Source: Nemertoderma westbladi
Lineage: Eukaryota; Xenacoelomorpha; Nemertodermatida; Nemertodermatidae
NCBI GenBank assembly: GCA_032718475.1
Contig: JAUCBJ010006612.1
Location: 1-63,033 of the forward strand
Direction: 5' to 3'
Length of the DNA stretch: 63,033 nucleotides
Both the position numbers and the translations under genes were made by a program. The notes below the pieces were generated by a model. That model was not told where the DNA came from. It saw nothing but the letters and a program-made list of their open reading frames with translations, and made no database searches. Shown piece after piece: positions 44,977 through 55,770 of this stretch; within the stretch, counting starts at the first letter, position 1; every line of letters starts with the position of its first letter.

Positions 44977-46058
44977 ATGATCTGGTGGACTATCGGCGAC
45001 CTGTTGGGGATGATAATGGGTTTTGGTGGGATGATAAGGCTGTTGTTATTCAGCACTCTGGAGTTCATCACCAGAATCCCATCATCGTCGCCGTAGTTCT
45101 TTCTCTGTTCGTACCGTATCACGGCCTTAGCCGCTCCCTCCAGATCGATATTTGGTTTCCTCTTAGCATCCTTGCCAACTCCCTTGAAGAAATCCCCGTA
45201 GGCCCTCCAGTATGCTACCAACTTCTTGGTCTTGTACCAGCTGGAGCTGTAGCTGAGTAACCTATCTGTCGGGTTGTCGCATGGCTCTTCTAATTTCGGT
45301 TGCACCTCCCTGACCTCCCTCACCATCTGACTATATATCTCTTCTCCTTCTGAATCTTCTCCCTCTTCTCCTGGTGCTACTTCCTCTGAGCCCAGGTCTA
45401 CCTTCTTCATTGGTGGCCAGGCCGATCTATTGTTCAGGAAGTGGGGCACGTGCTGCCACAACACTTCCTTCTTTGAGAAAGTGTGGCATGCCACGCCCTT
45501 CGATAACAAGTCTGCCGGGTTCTCGTCCATAAGGCAGTAGTGCCACCTTTCCAAGCCTGTCGTCGCCCTTATTTCGTCTACCCTATTCGCGACGAATATA
45601 GGGTACCTCGTCTTTTCGTTGTGCAGCCACCTGAGCACTACCATGGAGTCCGTCCAGTAGTGTGTCTCCACTATGTTGGGTATAGTGTCCATCAAGTAGG
45701 CTGTGGCCCTTACTCCTAATCTCGCAGCTGTCAACTCGAGTTTCGGGACTGATGCTGAATCTGGTGGCGTTGACTTCACTTTACTGAATGCAAGTCTGGG
45801 CTTATGAGCCCCCTTTCGCTGTACCAGGTAGAGTGCCGCTCCGTATGCTTCCAATGATGCATCGGAGAACATATGTAGGTCCAGATCCGTCATGTCCCCA
45901 TCCGGGAAATACACGCGTGGCATGCTGTACGTCCTCATCTGTTCTAAACTCCCCGTCCACTTACTCCATTGCCTGCTTATTTCTTCCGGGACCTCCGTAT
46001 CCCACTCGTCCTTTAACTTATATACCTTCTCAAGTATCCGCTTCCCCGTGACTAACAA
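44892..46058 (-). pseudogene. BEL/Pao RNase H and linker (lineage 2)
   Basis: 388 codons open on the minus strand. LDLHMFSDASLEAYGAALY is the first RNase H active-site block, PKLELTAARLGVRAT carries the Glu, and THYWTDSMVVLRWL the second Asp; HYCLMDENPADLLSKGV is the linker block that also survives in BEL copy 1. The connection to the RT just upstream (YDPLGLASPLLVTGK) is preserved in sequence but in a different frame. The C-terminal part leads into the integrase zinc region with a further frame change near 44950. RNase H would remove RNA from the RNA-DNA hybrid in an intact element. Confidence 0.88.
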
Positions 46059-46072
46059 CGGGGATGCTAGGC

Positions 46073-46393
46073 CTAAGGGATCGTATATCCTAGATACACA
46101 CAGTCGTTGTGAATGAGGACGACTTGGCCCCCATGTTCTGCATAACCATTTTGTACATTGGTATCGTCGACGGTTCCTCGTTGCCGTTGTACCATAGGAA
46201 GCGCTGGCTGACGCTGTCCTCCTCCGTCACATGGACCTGGTTGAACATGCCTTCGATGTCGCACGTAGAAGGCGTGCCTCCCATTCCTAAATCTCAACAA
46301 GACCTCTATCCCCGAGTTGTAGATATTGGGGCCCTCCAGCAGATAGTCGTTTAGGGTCTTGCCGTTGGTTTTAGCCGATGCGTCAACCACCAT
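46073..46393 (-). pseudogene. BEL/Pao RT palm, frameshifted and lacking the active-site segment
   Basis: MVVDASAKTNGKTLNDYLL is the classical BEL RT block (VVFDASA); a frame change then leads to DIEGMFNQVHV and QRFLWYNGNEEP in the 46284-46090 frame, the RT region with the first catalytic Asp. After GAKSSSFTTT the sequence passes within about 30 bp to YDPLGLASPLL, so some 130 residues including the YVDD-type catalytic motif are missing. Polymerase activity is therefore impossible for this copy. Confidence 0.85.
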
Positions 46394-46400
46394 CCGCAGT

Positions 46401-46872
46401 TTACCCCTCTTTGGGTCTAAAGCAACATGAAGTGGCAGGTAGTAAGTAGGGCCTGTCCGTGTTCGGTTTGTCGACCGGCAACTCCACTGCCCATCCTTTC
46501 TCGATGTACTTCTTTATCGTCCTATGGATGTACTCATCCTTCTCGGGGCTCCGTTTAAGCATTTGCTTGAGTTTGCGAAGCCTCATGAGTAATTTCGGTT
46601 GTTTCCACACCATGCCCATGGTGTACCGTCCCTCGTCGCACCTCATTGACTCCTTCACACTCTGTAGTACCTGTTTATCCTCTACCGAGGTTCTGACTAA
46701 GCTTCTCCTCTGCTCCTTCATCTTCCATCTCCCTCATAGTTCCTGCGAACATGCACCCCGATGTCTCCGACATCCTAAATTGAATTTTGGTTTTGATTGG
46801 GCCGCTCAGCGTCCATCCGAATGGTGTGAGAATTGCCATCGGATCACGCTGTCTGTCTTTTCCAAAGATCAT
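46401..46872 (-). pseudogene. BEL/Pao protease C-terminus and RT N-terminus (lineage 2)
   Basis: The 46872-46675 frame holds TPFGWTLSGP, the end of the DUF1758 aspartic protease region. The overlapping frame 46721-46401 holds IHRTIKKYIEKGWAVEL and PYLLPATSCCF, the start of the RT (family pattern YxxxGxAxxV...YLPHH). The two overlap in different frames, showing one indel. Confidence 0.82.
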
Positions 46873-48014
46873 CTGTACTCTCTCGTGGACAGTCCATTCC
46901 CACTATGATGGATACCTTACTGACGTCCACCTCCGGTATCGAGAAATCAATGTCGTCCAGGAATCTGTATTGCTCGACCTCGATGTCTTGGTTGCCTGGC
47001 GTTTATGTTGATCGATTCTATTACCTGGATGGGGTCGATGGTCGCCCCATAGTCACATCCCGGTGCTATCGCTGATATCTCGCACCTTCCCGTCCTCATC
47101 TCCAGGACCTCATCTTTGCTGGAGATGGTAGTTACCGCCATCCTACTTGGCCTCGTCTGTTACCCTATCTCATCAGCCACCCAATTCTCCACCAATGTGA
47201 AGGCTGCTCCGCTGTCGACCAGCATCAAGGTGGTAACTGATCGACCGCCTTCTCCTATCACCCTCACTGGTACTACCCCGAGTAGTACCGTTCCCCTTCT
47301 CTTTGCTCCTACGGTGCTTGTCGCCATCATCTGCCCTTTGCCTTGACTGAACTTGATTGGTGTTTCTTTGCATTGCTCAGCCTTGTGTCCGCCCGCCACA
47401 CATCGATGACAGTTTCCACTCTTCCTTGCATATTCTACCTGATCTTGTTTGGGCAACGCTTGCCAGTACCTGCAGTTCATGGTCTGATGAAGTGCATTTG
47501 AATGTAACTGGCATTTGCTGCTTGGATTATAGCCGTCCCTATACAGTGCGCTACGTATTGCACTTACGTTCATACCTAGTTCCCTACTGTTTTTACTGTT
47601 TGGGTTTGGCCTACTGGGCGTGTTGGGGTTATATTTATTTGTGTTGTTATTTTGCCCCTGTCCATGCCATGGTGTGGCCCTACCCCCGGCTATATGTGGA
47701 CTAGCAGTGCCCTGCGTCGCCGCGTATGGCAGTGATTTTCTAAGCTTTGGTAATGCATTTGCCGCATTATGTTCTGGTTTTGGCCTGTTATATTCGGTCT
47801 TTGGCGCCCTCCCCAGACTATCCTCGCTATAGACTGGGTCCGTGATCAATTCCGCTTCGTAATTGAGGAAGTTCGACATTTCCTCTAGGCCCGGTTCCGC
47901 ACCTTTCTTCTCCCGGGTGGAGAAGGCGATCTTTCTCCATTTATTGCATAGCCAGATCGGCAGTGCCTGCACTACCGTGGTGTTGTTATTAGATGTGTTG
48001 AGTTCGTATGGCAC
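46873..48014 (-). pseudogene. BEL/Pao Gag C-terminus, zinc knuckle and protease N-terminus (lineage 2)
   Basis: The frame 48014-47160 carries CQLHSNALHQTMNC and the canonical knuckle CHRCVAGGHKAEQC near 47400, then TLMLVDSGAAFTLVENW, the aspartic-protease active site (DSG). Protease continues in other frames (47141-46947). The N-terminal part is an Asn/Pro-rich linker. The protease would mature the Gag-Pol polyprotein in an intact element. Confidence 0.85.
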
Positions 48015-48146
48015 GCCTAGCGTCTTCAGTATGATTAACGCCTTCTCGACCTTATTCGAGAAGGTCTTTATGCTAACAGGGTTATCCTGTAGGCCACCCG
48101 ATGTTATTCCCCACAGGGTTTGCCGGATGATCTTGGCTGGGTGTCC

Positions 48147-48548
48147 TTATTCCCTGTCTAGGGCCCGCCATGCAGTCGTGAAGCCACCCTCGATGCCCTG
48201 ATACTGCCTCACGATGTCGTACACTGGGCCTCCTGTGTATACCTGTAAATATTTTAGGCACTCCGCCTGTGTCAGGTTCTTAGTTAATATTTCGTTGCTG
48301 TACATGCATCGGAATTGCAGGTATTCTTCCGGTCTGCTTCTGTCGAATTTAAATGGCTCAACTGGTGGTAGCTCGATCCTGGTCTTGAGCACATCGATAA
48401 GTGTAGCCATTCCCATCGCCTGTGCTTCCAATGGGTTCGAGGGATGCTGTACAAACTCTCCTCTTTGGTGCGGTCCGCCCGTCGGGCCTGTCGATCTTTT
48501 CTGTGTTGGATATATCATTGGGGGTAGCGGCCCCCTCCATATCTCCAT
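48147..48548 (-). pseudogene. BEL/Pao Gag core (DUF1759-like, lineage 2)
   Basis: PVEPFKFDRSRPEEYLQFRC and TKNLTQAECLKYLQVYTGGP match the conserved Gag core of BEL/Pao elements (PxFxGxxxxWxxF...L...KxxYL...LxG.A). It ends at WRALDRE, where the next frame (TLWGITSGGL) would continue. Frame continuity with flanking pieces is lost by indels. Confidence 0.82.
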
Positions 48549-48602
48549 ATCGCATGACCTGTTCTGGTCCAGGGGGTTTGATGTTCTTATTCCCAGTTGA
48601 GT

Positions 48603-51007
48603 TTATTGTTGATATTGTAACGGGTGAATGTCACCCTCCCCCCCCCCCCCCCCCACCGGTATTATGTTTGGTACTGGGGTTGATGTTAATATATTGGGGC
48701 CCATACACCTATCTGCAATAACTCTCCCCTCCCCTGGATATATGTTATGTCCCTGCATATTATAGTAATACTGCTGTGCTGGTACCGGTATAGGCCTATC
48801 CACTTCTTGCCTACCTACCGGTATATACGCCGCGACTTCCAGATCTGATCCCGTTGTTCACGCTACCCTATCGCCTACACTATCTCTCCAAGCATGGCAT
48901 ATAGTATGTGCAGTAAGGCCTACAGTATGTCCTGCAGTCTGCCTGTGTCCTTCCGGACCGAAGTTTACTCCTCTCGAATAATCCAAGAAGTCCTCCCCGC
49001 GACTACTGTATTCTCGATCGGCAGCTATATTCCATGGGGAAGTTCCTATTCAATCCCCTCTCCTGTTCTCGTCCTCGTACCAGTACATTCTGTACCCCTC
49101 TCCCGGGGTATGATATATCTCGCCAGGCTGCGTCTCTCCAGGGCGACGGCAATCTCCCGGAGTTCGACCCCACTGACTCTCCAACTCCATCTCTACTACC
49201 GACGGCTCACTATCAGTCCTCGCTCTCCGGTCGCTCGTAGCAACGCTTCTTCTATTCTCATCGCTCCTTCTCTCTTCAGTGTAGCGTTCCCGCTCATGAG
49301 ATCTCTCTTCGACCTCCCGGTTAAACTCCACTGTTCTTCTTCCATCTTCCGACTGGGCTCCACGTCTCGTCGGTCACCCGCTCACGATGCCAACCTCTCT
49401 CTCTCTAGCAGGTTGGACGCTGCTGGAGATATTCATAATCCCAAGACTATTCTCCGTCGCTGGGTGCTACGGTTCACCTAACTCGCCCCGCGCATTATCC
49501 GCCGATGCCCGTGGGACATTCTCTAGCCCCCCCCCCCCCCCTCTCGCCACTAATCTCCCGTGGTGGGGCGCCCATAGCCCCCCCCCCCCCCACTCGCCAC
49601 CTATCACTTCACTATCTCCTACTTCGCTTCTACGCCCCTCTCTAGTCGACGCACTGGCACGGGTTGACACACCCCCGCTACTCCCTGCGTACTAACTACG
49701 TGGCCTTGCAGGCTCTTGCTGGTTGGACCACCTATGCTTGCTGTGTTCATATTAATAGCACCGTTATCAACAATATTACCATCTAAATTATTTAAATTAT
49801 TCTGTTCGGAATTCGGATTGTTATTTAAATTATTTTGTATATTTAAATTGGAATCGGGATTATTTTGTTCGTTTGAATTAAAATTATTACTTAGATTATT
49901 TTGTGCGTTTAAATTAGTGTTATTATTTGAATTATTTTGTGTATTTAAATTCGGATTATTTGGATTATTTTCTATATTTAAATTAAGATAATTCGGATTT
50001 AAATTATTATTGCCGGGTAAAACATTATTTCCTGCAATGAAAGTTTGGTTAGGGTTGTCCACTACGGTATTATTAATATTAATGCCCTCTAACGTATTAT
50101 TATCACCCCCCCCCCCCGCCCTTACGGTTACACCAGTCTTGGGTCTGTCGTCCGGTGCCTGTAAGTGGGGTATTAACAAATGTCTCCATTACTTCTGGCT
50201 CCTTGTAAATACTACCAGAGCCAGCCTCACTCTCAGATAATCCCAATTGCGCCAGTTCTAGTCGGCGCTTCTGCTTGGCCTGATATTGCATAAGCCCCCT
50301 TAGCCGGGCATGCATATCATCCCACATGCGCTTTCCCGCTCTCTCTCTTTCTCTATCCTCTTGTAAACTTTGATTCACTAATTCTGCCTCCCTCACCTCC
50401 CGCTCTCTACGCTCATTTGCCTCTCTCTCTACCCTCGCTTCTCGCTCTTTACGCTCGTTTTCTACTTTCGCATCTCGCTCTTTACGCTCGTTCTCTACTT
50501 TCGCCTCTTGCTCTCTACGCTCGTTCTCTACTTTCGCCTCTCACTCTTTACGCTCGATCGTCTCTCTCTCTTCTTGCTCTCTACAATTCCTCACCACCCT
50601 CTCGGCCCTCTTTCTACACTCCCTCGCCAACTCTCTCTCGTTCTCTAACAATGCAGTTCCCTCATCCAACTGCCTCTGTAATTCTTTCTGGTCTAGCGCC
50701 ACCATGTCTAGTTGACACGCCAGATCTATCTCTAACACCATTCTTGCTTTCGCGGAGGATGTAGCGGACTTATCGGTCGTGACGGACTCCTGTCGCCTCT
50801 CTGTCCTACTAACTTTCCCGGCTTTCTGGGGTTCTCGCTAACCGACGAGACCGAATCCTCGGGGTTAACCTCGGGTTCGCCCTTGTGCGGATCCACCCAA
50901 CCCACTAACTTAATTCCCCTGTCATCCACTAAGTACGGCCCTACATACACTACTTCAGGCTCCAAAACCCCGGATCGCCACAGTTCGAATCCGTAACCAA
51001 TCAGCAT
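48603..51007 (-). pseudogene. BEL/Pao Gag N-terminal region, fragmented (lineage 2)
   Basis: Minus-strand pieces 51007-50732, 50741-50541, 50396-50103, 50179-49619, 49331-49050 and 48803-48603. The first starts MLIGYGFELWRSG inside a palindrome. The second and third are Glu/Arg-rich coiled coils (LARECRKRAERVVRN, EDRERERAGKRMWDD). The fourth is a striking Asn-rich stretch of NNLNxNxQNN repeats (about 49735-50095). Poly-G runs of 12-17 on the sense strand (50106-50117, 49578-49591, 49527-49541, 48638-48654) sit at or near frame changes. No domain is identifiable; assignment rests on position and strand upstream of the Gag core. Confidence 0.6.
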
Positions 51008-51461
51008 ACGGTGCAGTATCAGTACAGCAGTACTATCCTTGTTTTACCGGTCAGTTGGTACAGGTGCAAAGTACCAGTATTGCTGTATTCTGGTAGGCCT
51101 ATTACCTGATTACAGATTACAGTATTAGAGCTGTAGTGCAGTAGTGTAATGCTGTAATGTCCCATGGCTATGGCACTATCTCTGTAACCAGGCTGCCAGG
51201 CTGTCTTAATACTGTAATGCTTACCGGTACTACTCAGCTACTAAATATAGAAATATTTACAGCTTTAACTAACCCTAACAATACTGCAATATCTAAATAC
51301 TGGAATACACTACTGCACTACAGCACTAATACTGTAATCTGTAATCAGGTAATAGGCCTACCAGAATACAGCAATACTGGTACTTTGCGCCTCTACCGAC
51401 TGACCGGTAAAACAAGGATAGTACTGCTGTACTGATACTGCACCGTATGCTGATTGGTTAC
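50993..51461. repeat. Near-perfect palindrome, 154-bp arms and 161-bp loop
   Basis: Arms 50993-51146 and 51308-51461 are reverse complements with only a handful of mismatches (for example CAGTTGGTACAGGTGC opposite CAGTCGGTAGAGGCGC). The outer ends read GTAACCAATCAGCATACGG and CCGTATGCTGATTGGTTAC. The left arm includes the presumed gag start codon of the BEL lineage-2 locus. Confidence 0.93.
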
Positions 51462-51790
51462 AGTTCTTTGGTTGCCTGGCAACAAGCTTTCTGGGCAGTA
51501 TTAGACTCTTTCAATTTATTTTTTTGCAGCATATAGGTAAAATTTATTGCTGATCAATTTTTTCACTGTTTTCCGGAAGGTTTATAGTGTTTTTATAGTG
51601 TTTTCCCTATGTTTTACGGTGATTACTTAAGGGGTGCTATGCGAGGAATACATTTAGGATTGTCAATTCAGAGAAGTACATGTGTTAAATTTCCTGCTGA
51701 TCAATATTTTCACTGTTTTCCGGGTGTTTTACAGTACTTTTCTTATGTTTTCCTAGTGTTTTACCGTTTTACTAGTGTTTTCCTAATTTA
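51462..51790. repeat. Imperfect ~160-bp direct repeat
   Basis: GCTGATCAATTTTTTCACTG and TTTTCCGG near 51551-51580 recur as GCTGATCAATATTTTCACTG and TTTTCCGG near 51697-51725, followed in both by TTTTATAGTGTTTTCC / TTTTCCTAGTGTTTTACC words. No gene. Confidence 0.65.
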
Positions 51791-51793
51791 GAA

Positions 51794-52750
51794 CTATCCA
51801 TAGATGAGCTTTAAACACTCAGGTATTTTAAAGACCTCAGGGGGAACACCATCTACTCCACTGGCACGATTGGTCCTAATGCTCTTTGCAGCAGCCTTCA
51901 CTTCTGCAAAGGAGATATCACCAATGGGAATATCTGGGAATACAGACTCAGACACTATTACTTCTATAAAGTTATCAGGCAATACCCTGTCATTATTGAG
52001 GAGCTTTTCGAAGTGGGCCTTCCAACCATTGAGGCGATCGGCTGGTGATTCAGCCTTAACCTTGGTGGTTGGTTGGCTTTTTCGACCAGCAAGCAAGTTG
52101 ATCGATCTCCATGCCTGGGATGATTGCCTGCTGTCGTCAGAATCATTGATGGCATCAACCTGTTGGTTTATTAGCTCCTGTAAATTAACCGAGTACTGCC
52201 TGTTCAGGGACCTAGATGCAGCCTTATCTGCATTCTTGGCCGCTGTAGTCTGTTTGAGTCGGGACTCTTTCTGCGCCTTGTAGAGGTCATTCCGGCACTT
52301 CTGAATTTTGTTGTCAGTGCAGGGGGCCCGTTTCCTGTTTCGAGGGTATACAGGAACTGTTTCTGCAGCTGCTAACTTAACTGCCTCTGTGAAGGCAGTA
52401 TAGCCCTCACAGTGATCTGCCGCCTCAGAGGCAAGAACCTCATACCTGTTGCTCAGCTGTAGTGTGAAGCTGGATCTCACACTTGGCTGTTGCAACAGAG
52501 AGGACCAGTCATGCCGCGGCAAGGCAGATTTCGTTGTTCTGCTAGCACGCAGACTAAGACTTACCTTGGCCACAATAAGGCGGTGATCACTGGAGAAGGG
52601 TCGTAGTGTAAATGCATTACAGTCTTGTATAGAGCTCCTGTATTTCCTACGAAACAGGATATGGTCTATCTGGGACTTGTGACCACTGGGTCCACTATGA
52701 GTCCATAGCTTTCCAGTTCGCTTCTTGAACTGGGTTCCAGCCGAAAACAA
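51794..52750 (-). pseudogene. LINE copy 2 endonuclease C-terminus and RT N-terminus
   Basis: 318 open codons in a different frame from the upstream piece; the frame change lies near 52800. It contains the endonuclease end (SGPSGHKSQIDHILF and SSDHRLIVAKVSL, with the SDH catalytic motif), an Ala/Lys-rich linker, and the first RT block (TNRASGVDGVPPEVFK). It terminates shortly after at PECLKLIYG. The unbroken 318-codon run suggests limited age. Confidence 0.85.
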
Positions 52751-53048
52751 TCCATTTCTAGAGATAAAATCCTGAAGATGGACGGAATTTCGGTTAACAC
52801 TATTGCTATAGACCCAGGGGATGTAGGTATGTAGGTGATTGATGCAGACTTGTATTAAAGTCTCCCAGGAATGTTAAGAATGCATGATGATCCACTCCAT
52901 CAGTAGCTGCTTGTAGATTCTGGTTTTCCACCTCCTCTACAGGGGCAATACTAGTTGGAGAGTAGCACACAATCAGAACAACCTTAGGAAACTTCTTAGC
53001 CAGTCTTCCAGAACATGAGAAGTGGCAACGGATGATGCGGTTAGAGAT

Positions 53049-53669
53049 TTAGTCTATTTTGTCCAATGCTGCATGTGCAGTTGGATTCATCAATAGACCA
53101 ATTCCACCATTGCCACTATCATCTGCTGAAGCGAGGGCGAGTCGCCAACCGCCCCCCATGTCCTTTATCAGAACCTCATCAGTCTGTCCAGTCTGCATTC
53201 GGTGCTCTTGAACACCCACTGCACTAAGAGAAAGCTTATCTGCCATGGCAGTCAGCTCACCTTGTCGCATTGGGGACCCGAGTGTTAGGGTGTTTACTGA
53301 GGCTAGTCTTGTGACTTGCCTCAGATTCACCAATGGCTTTGCTGGTCGGGGTGGAACATGAGTGTAGCCTCCAACTCCAGAATCCCTCTCCCCTTCGCAA
53401 TCTGGCCTCCCTGGTGACCCAGGGTTTGGGCCAGAAAGGTCATCAGGAAAGGGACTCAAATAATTGTTTGCCGCTCTCTCTCCAGTAGGGGGTGAGACAG
53501 GCAGCCGGTCAGGAGATAACTGACGCCTGTGAGGCCGATGGTGTCCAGTCATTCCACTGGCCTCTAGTGGCTGGACCTCCGCATTATTAATGTAATCCAT
53601 AGTGGGGGTTGGGGGGTGCTTCTTTGCCGAGTCAGCTCTCGGGGCAAATACCACACCCTGGTTTGCCAT
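53049..53669 (-). pseudogene. LINE copy 2 N-terminal region and endonuclease start, with nonsense mutation
   Basis: 206 codons from ATG 53667-53669, colinear with 18632-19250. The frame ends at ALDKID followed by TAA where copy 1 has CAA (Gln) in KIDQISNR, a single C-to-T change. Reading continues recognisably beyond it (FLGDFN near 52868). The protein would be the AP-like endonuclease needed for target nicking. Confidence 0.85.
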
Positions 53670-54085
53670 TCCACAGGGTGGGTGTCGCAGTGGAGTCAGA
53701 TATGAGGTCCATCACCCATATCTACTCTGGCGCACAAGACCCACTATTGGCTGTGCAGCTCATCTGCTGGGCCACGCCCTGTACCCCTGCTGCCAGGTGC
53801 AGGTCGCAGTGAAGTGCACTCAGAATGGACATGAGAACACTCTACTCCTGACCAGCCATTGGTAGATCAACATCTGCCTGGCCAGGCCATATACCCCTGC
53901 AGCCAAGTATATGGGTCCTTAATCCAGGACCAAGGGCGTCCTTATCCCAGAACGAAGGGGGTCTTAGTTACAGGACCAGATTTGCCCTAGTAAGAGGGTC
54001 TATGCAGCTACAGGTGGCACCTCCTTTATGCTGCAAGGAGGTGGCAAGTTTTCTTGATCAATGATCTAGAATACCTGACCTGACC

Positions 54086-54561
54086 TTATCGATGTAAATT
54101 ATACATGAGTAATTTTTACCGTCGAAATATTGATGCATTTTTTCGAAGACAGATATTAGAGCATGGGAGGTGGATGTATCTTTGGGTGGAAACCGTAATG
54201 GGAGGATGATAAGATATAATATTTCTGAATGTATGATAATAGCTGAGAGTAAATTAATTGTTCGAAAACTTTACTTAAGAGTGGCAAAGGAGAAATATGG
54301 CGGAATTATTTCAGTCTTCAGTCGGTGTTGTCACCTGATTTAATAACTGGTATAATAACTTGAGCTTTTTTTAAGACATCAGGGAAAAAGCCATGAGTTA
54401 TAGATATATTGAAGAGGCATATTAATATTTACTCCCCCATCCCATTGTACTGATTGGTTTGCATAATCGCTAATGTAAGTGTGTACACTCACTGCGCGAA
54501 ATTTATACAGCCTTATTGACTAAGATTTGAACCAGCACTGTTGTGAATGCAGTTCCGGTGT
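54086..54561. other. Spacer between LINE copy 2 and BEL copy 3
   Basis: No gene or recognised repeat. The five bases before the LTR are GGTGT (54557-54561), the expected position of a target duplication whose partner lies outside the window. Confidence 0.5.
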
Positions 54562-55770
54562 TGTAAAAGCTTTTGTGGGATAACTGATTTGTTTGCCTTG
54601 TTGGCCAGTTCCCCCCCGGTCGCTAGAATACTCTAAAGGGGATCTATAGTTAAAATAGTGCAAGCTACCAGCTTATTGGCTGATTTGCTGTACGCAGGTA
54701 TCTGGGCTCTGTTTAATCGGCCAACCAGCCTAAGAAGGTTGCGTCATAGCCTTGTTTTGTATCTCCCAATATAATTTGAGTTAGCCTTGATTTTGACCTA
54801 TCACAGAGCTACTGAACTGAAATTTTCCTATCTCACTGCTCTTTCTCTGTGTTGAACGGGAGCTTCGTGGAATAAGGGTAGTTGGTATCCTCGTATAGAG
54901 CAGTAGTCACGAGTTTTTCAAAGCCACGAAAGAACGGCTTTGTAGTGTTTTGTGCTTTCTGCTTTTTAGCTCAACACTAGTAGGTTTAATTATAAGGACA
55001 TATATCCTTTAACTCATGGAATCACTGCAATTTCGTAATCACTGCTGACACACGGCTATTAATAACTGCTGAAACTGCTAAAATTTACCTGCTCAATCAA
55101 TACTGTATATTGCTATTTGTTGTCGGTTATTCATTATATTTGTTGATGAATTATTATATTGGAATAACGAGAAATAACCCCGACACCCAATATTCTTGAT
55201 ATACCGAAGGTAAGAGAGAAAGGTTACCAATAACGATTGTGACTTATGTTAAAGTGGTTTGAAGTGAATCTAATGTTATTTGATAGACCCTACATGAGTC
55301 AGTCTGTGTTCCTTTTATATGTGACTAAAATCAGTGAAGATTGGCAGATTAGTGTGCAGTATTGTGCAGCATTGTGTACGAGTGAGTCTGTTAAAGAAGC
55401 ATTTCCTAAAGAATGCGCTATATATGTGAATTATAATTAAGCCATATCGTTGTGAGTAGTTTAAGTCATAACTCTGTTTATATAAATAAAGCGCCACGTC
55501 CTAAAGGAACTGTTAATATTCCCTAAGGTGAATAATATTGTCAGAGATTATAATACTGTCAGTCGAATAATACATTAGGCTTACATAGCAATAAAATTAA
55601 ACCGTCGAACCCAATCTCCCGGGAATATCCAGCGGGTGAATGATCGCGCACAGATTGGTTTCGACTAGTGTAGTGAATCAAATACTTGTCATAGGCTAAA
55701 AAGCGATTTAATATCTAGAAGACATCTTAATTTGGCGGGTTAAACTGCCAAAGGTCTGAAAGCGCGAACA
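54562..55770 (+). repeat. 5' LTR of BEL copy 3
   Basis: 1209 bp, TGTAAAAGC...CGCGAACA. From about 54945 onward it aligns well with the LTRs of copy 1; the first ~380 bp, where U3 enhancer and promoter would lie, are largely different apart from the terminal TGTAAAAGC. Internal bases following it are TTAAAGGATACAGC, with no obvious TGG primer-binding site. Confidence 0.92.

Larger units (their letters stand above)
51793..54085 (-). mobile_element. Non-LTR retrotransposon, 5' portion (LINE copy 2)
   Basis: Starts at the same 5' boundary as copy 1 (reverse complement of about 54067-54084 is TCAGGTCAGGTATTCTAG) and extends about 2.3 kb before ending abruptly in the early RT domain at about 51793. 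It lacks the RT active site and 3' end. Sequence is very similar to copy 1 over the shared 1.3 kb. Confidence 0.9.

Noticed and set aside
49619-50179. Asn-rich frame as a separate prion-like host gene
   Set aside because: Strand, position and flanking Gag pieces place it in the BEL lineage-2 gag, and it is bounded by poly-G frame breaks.
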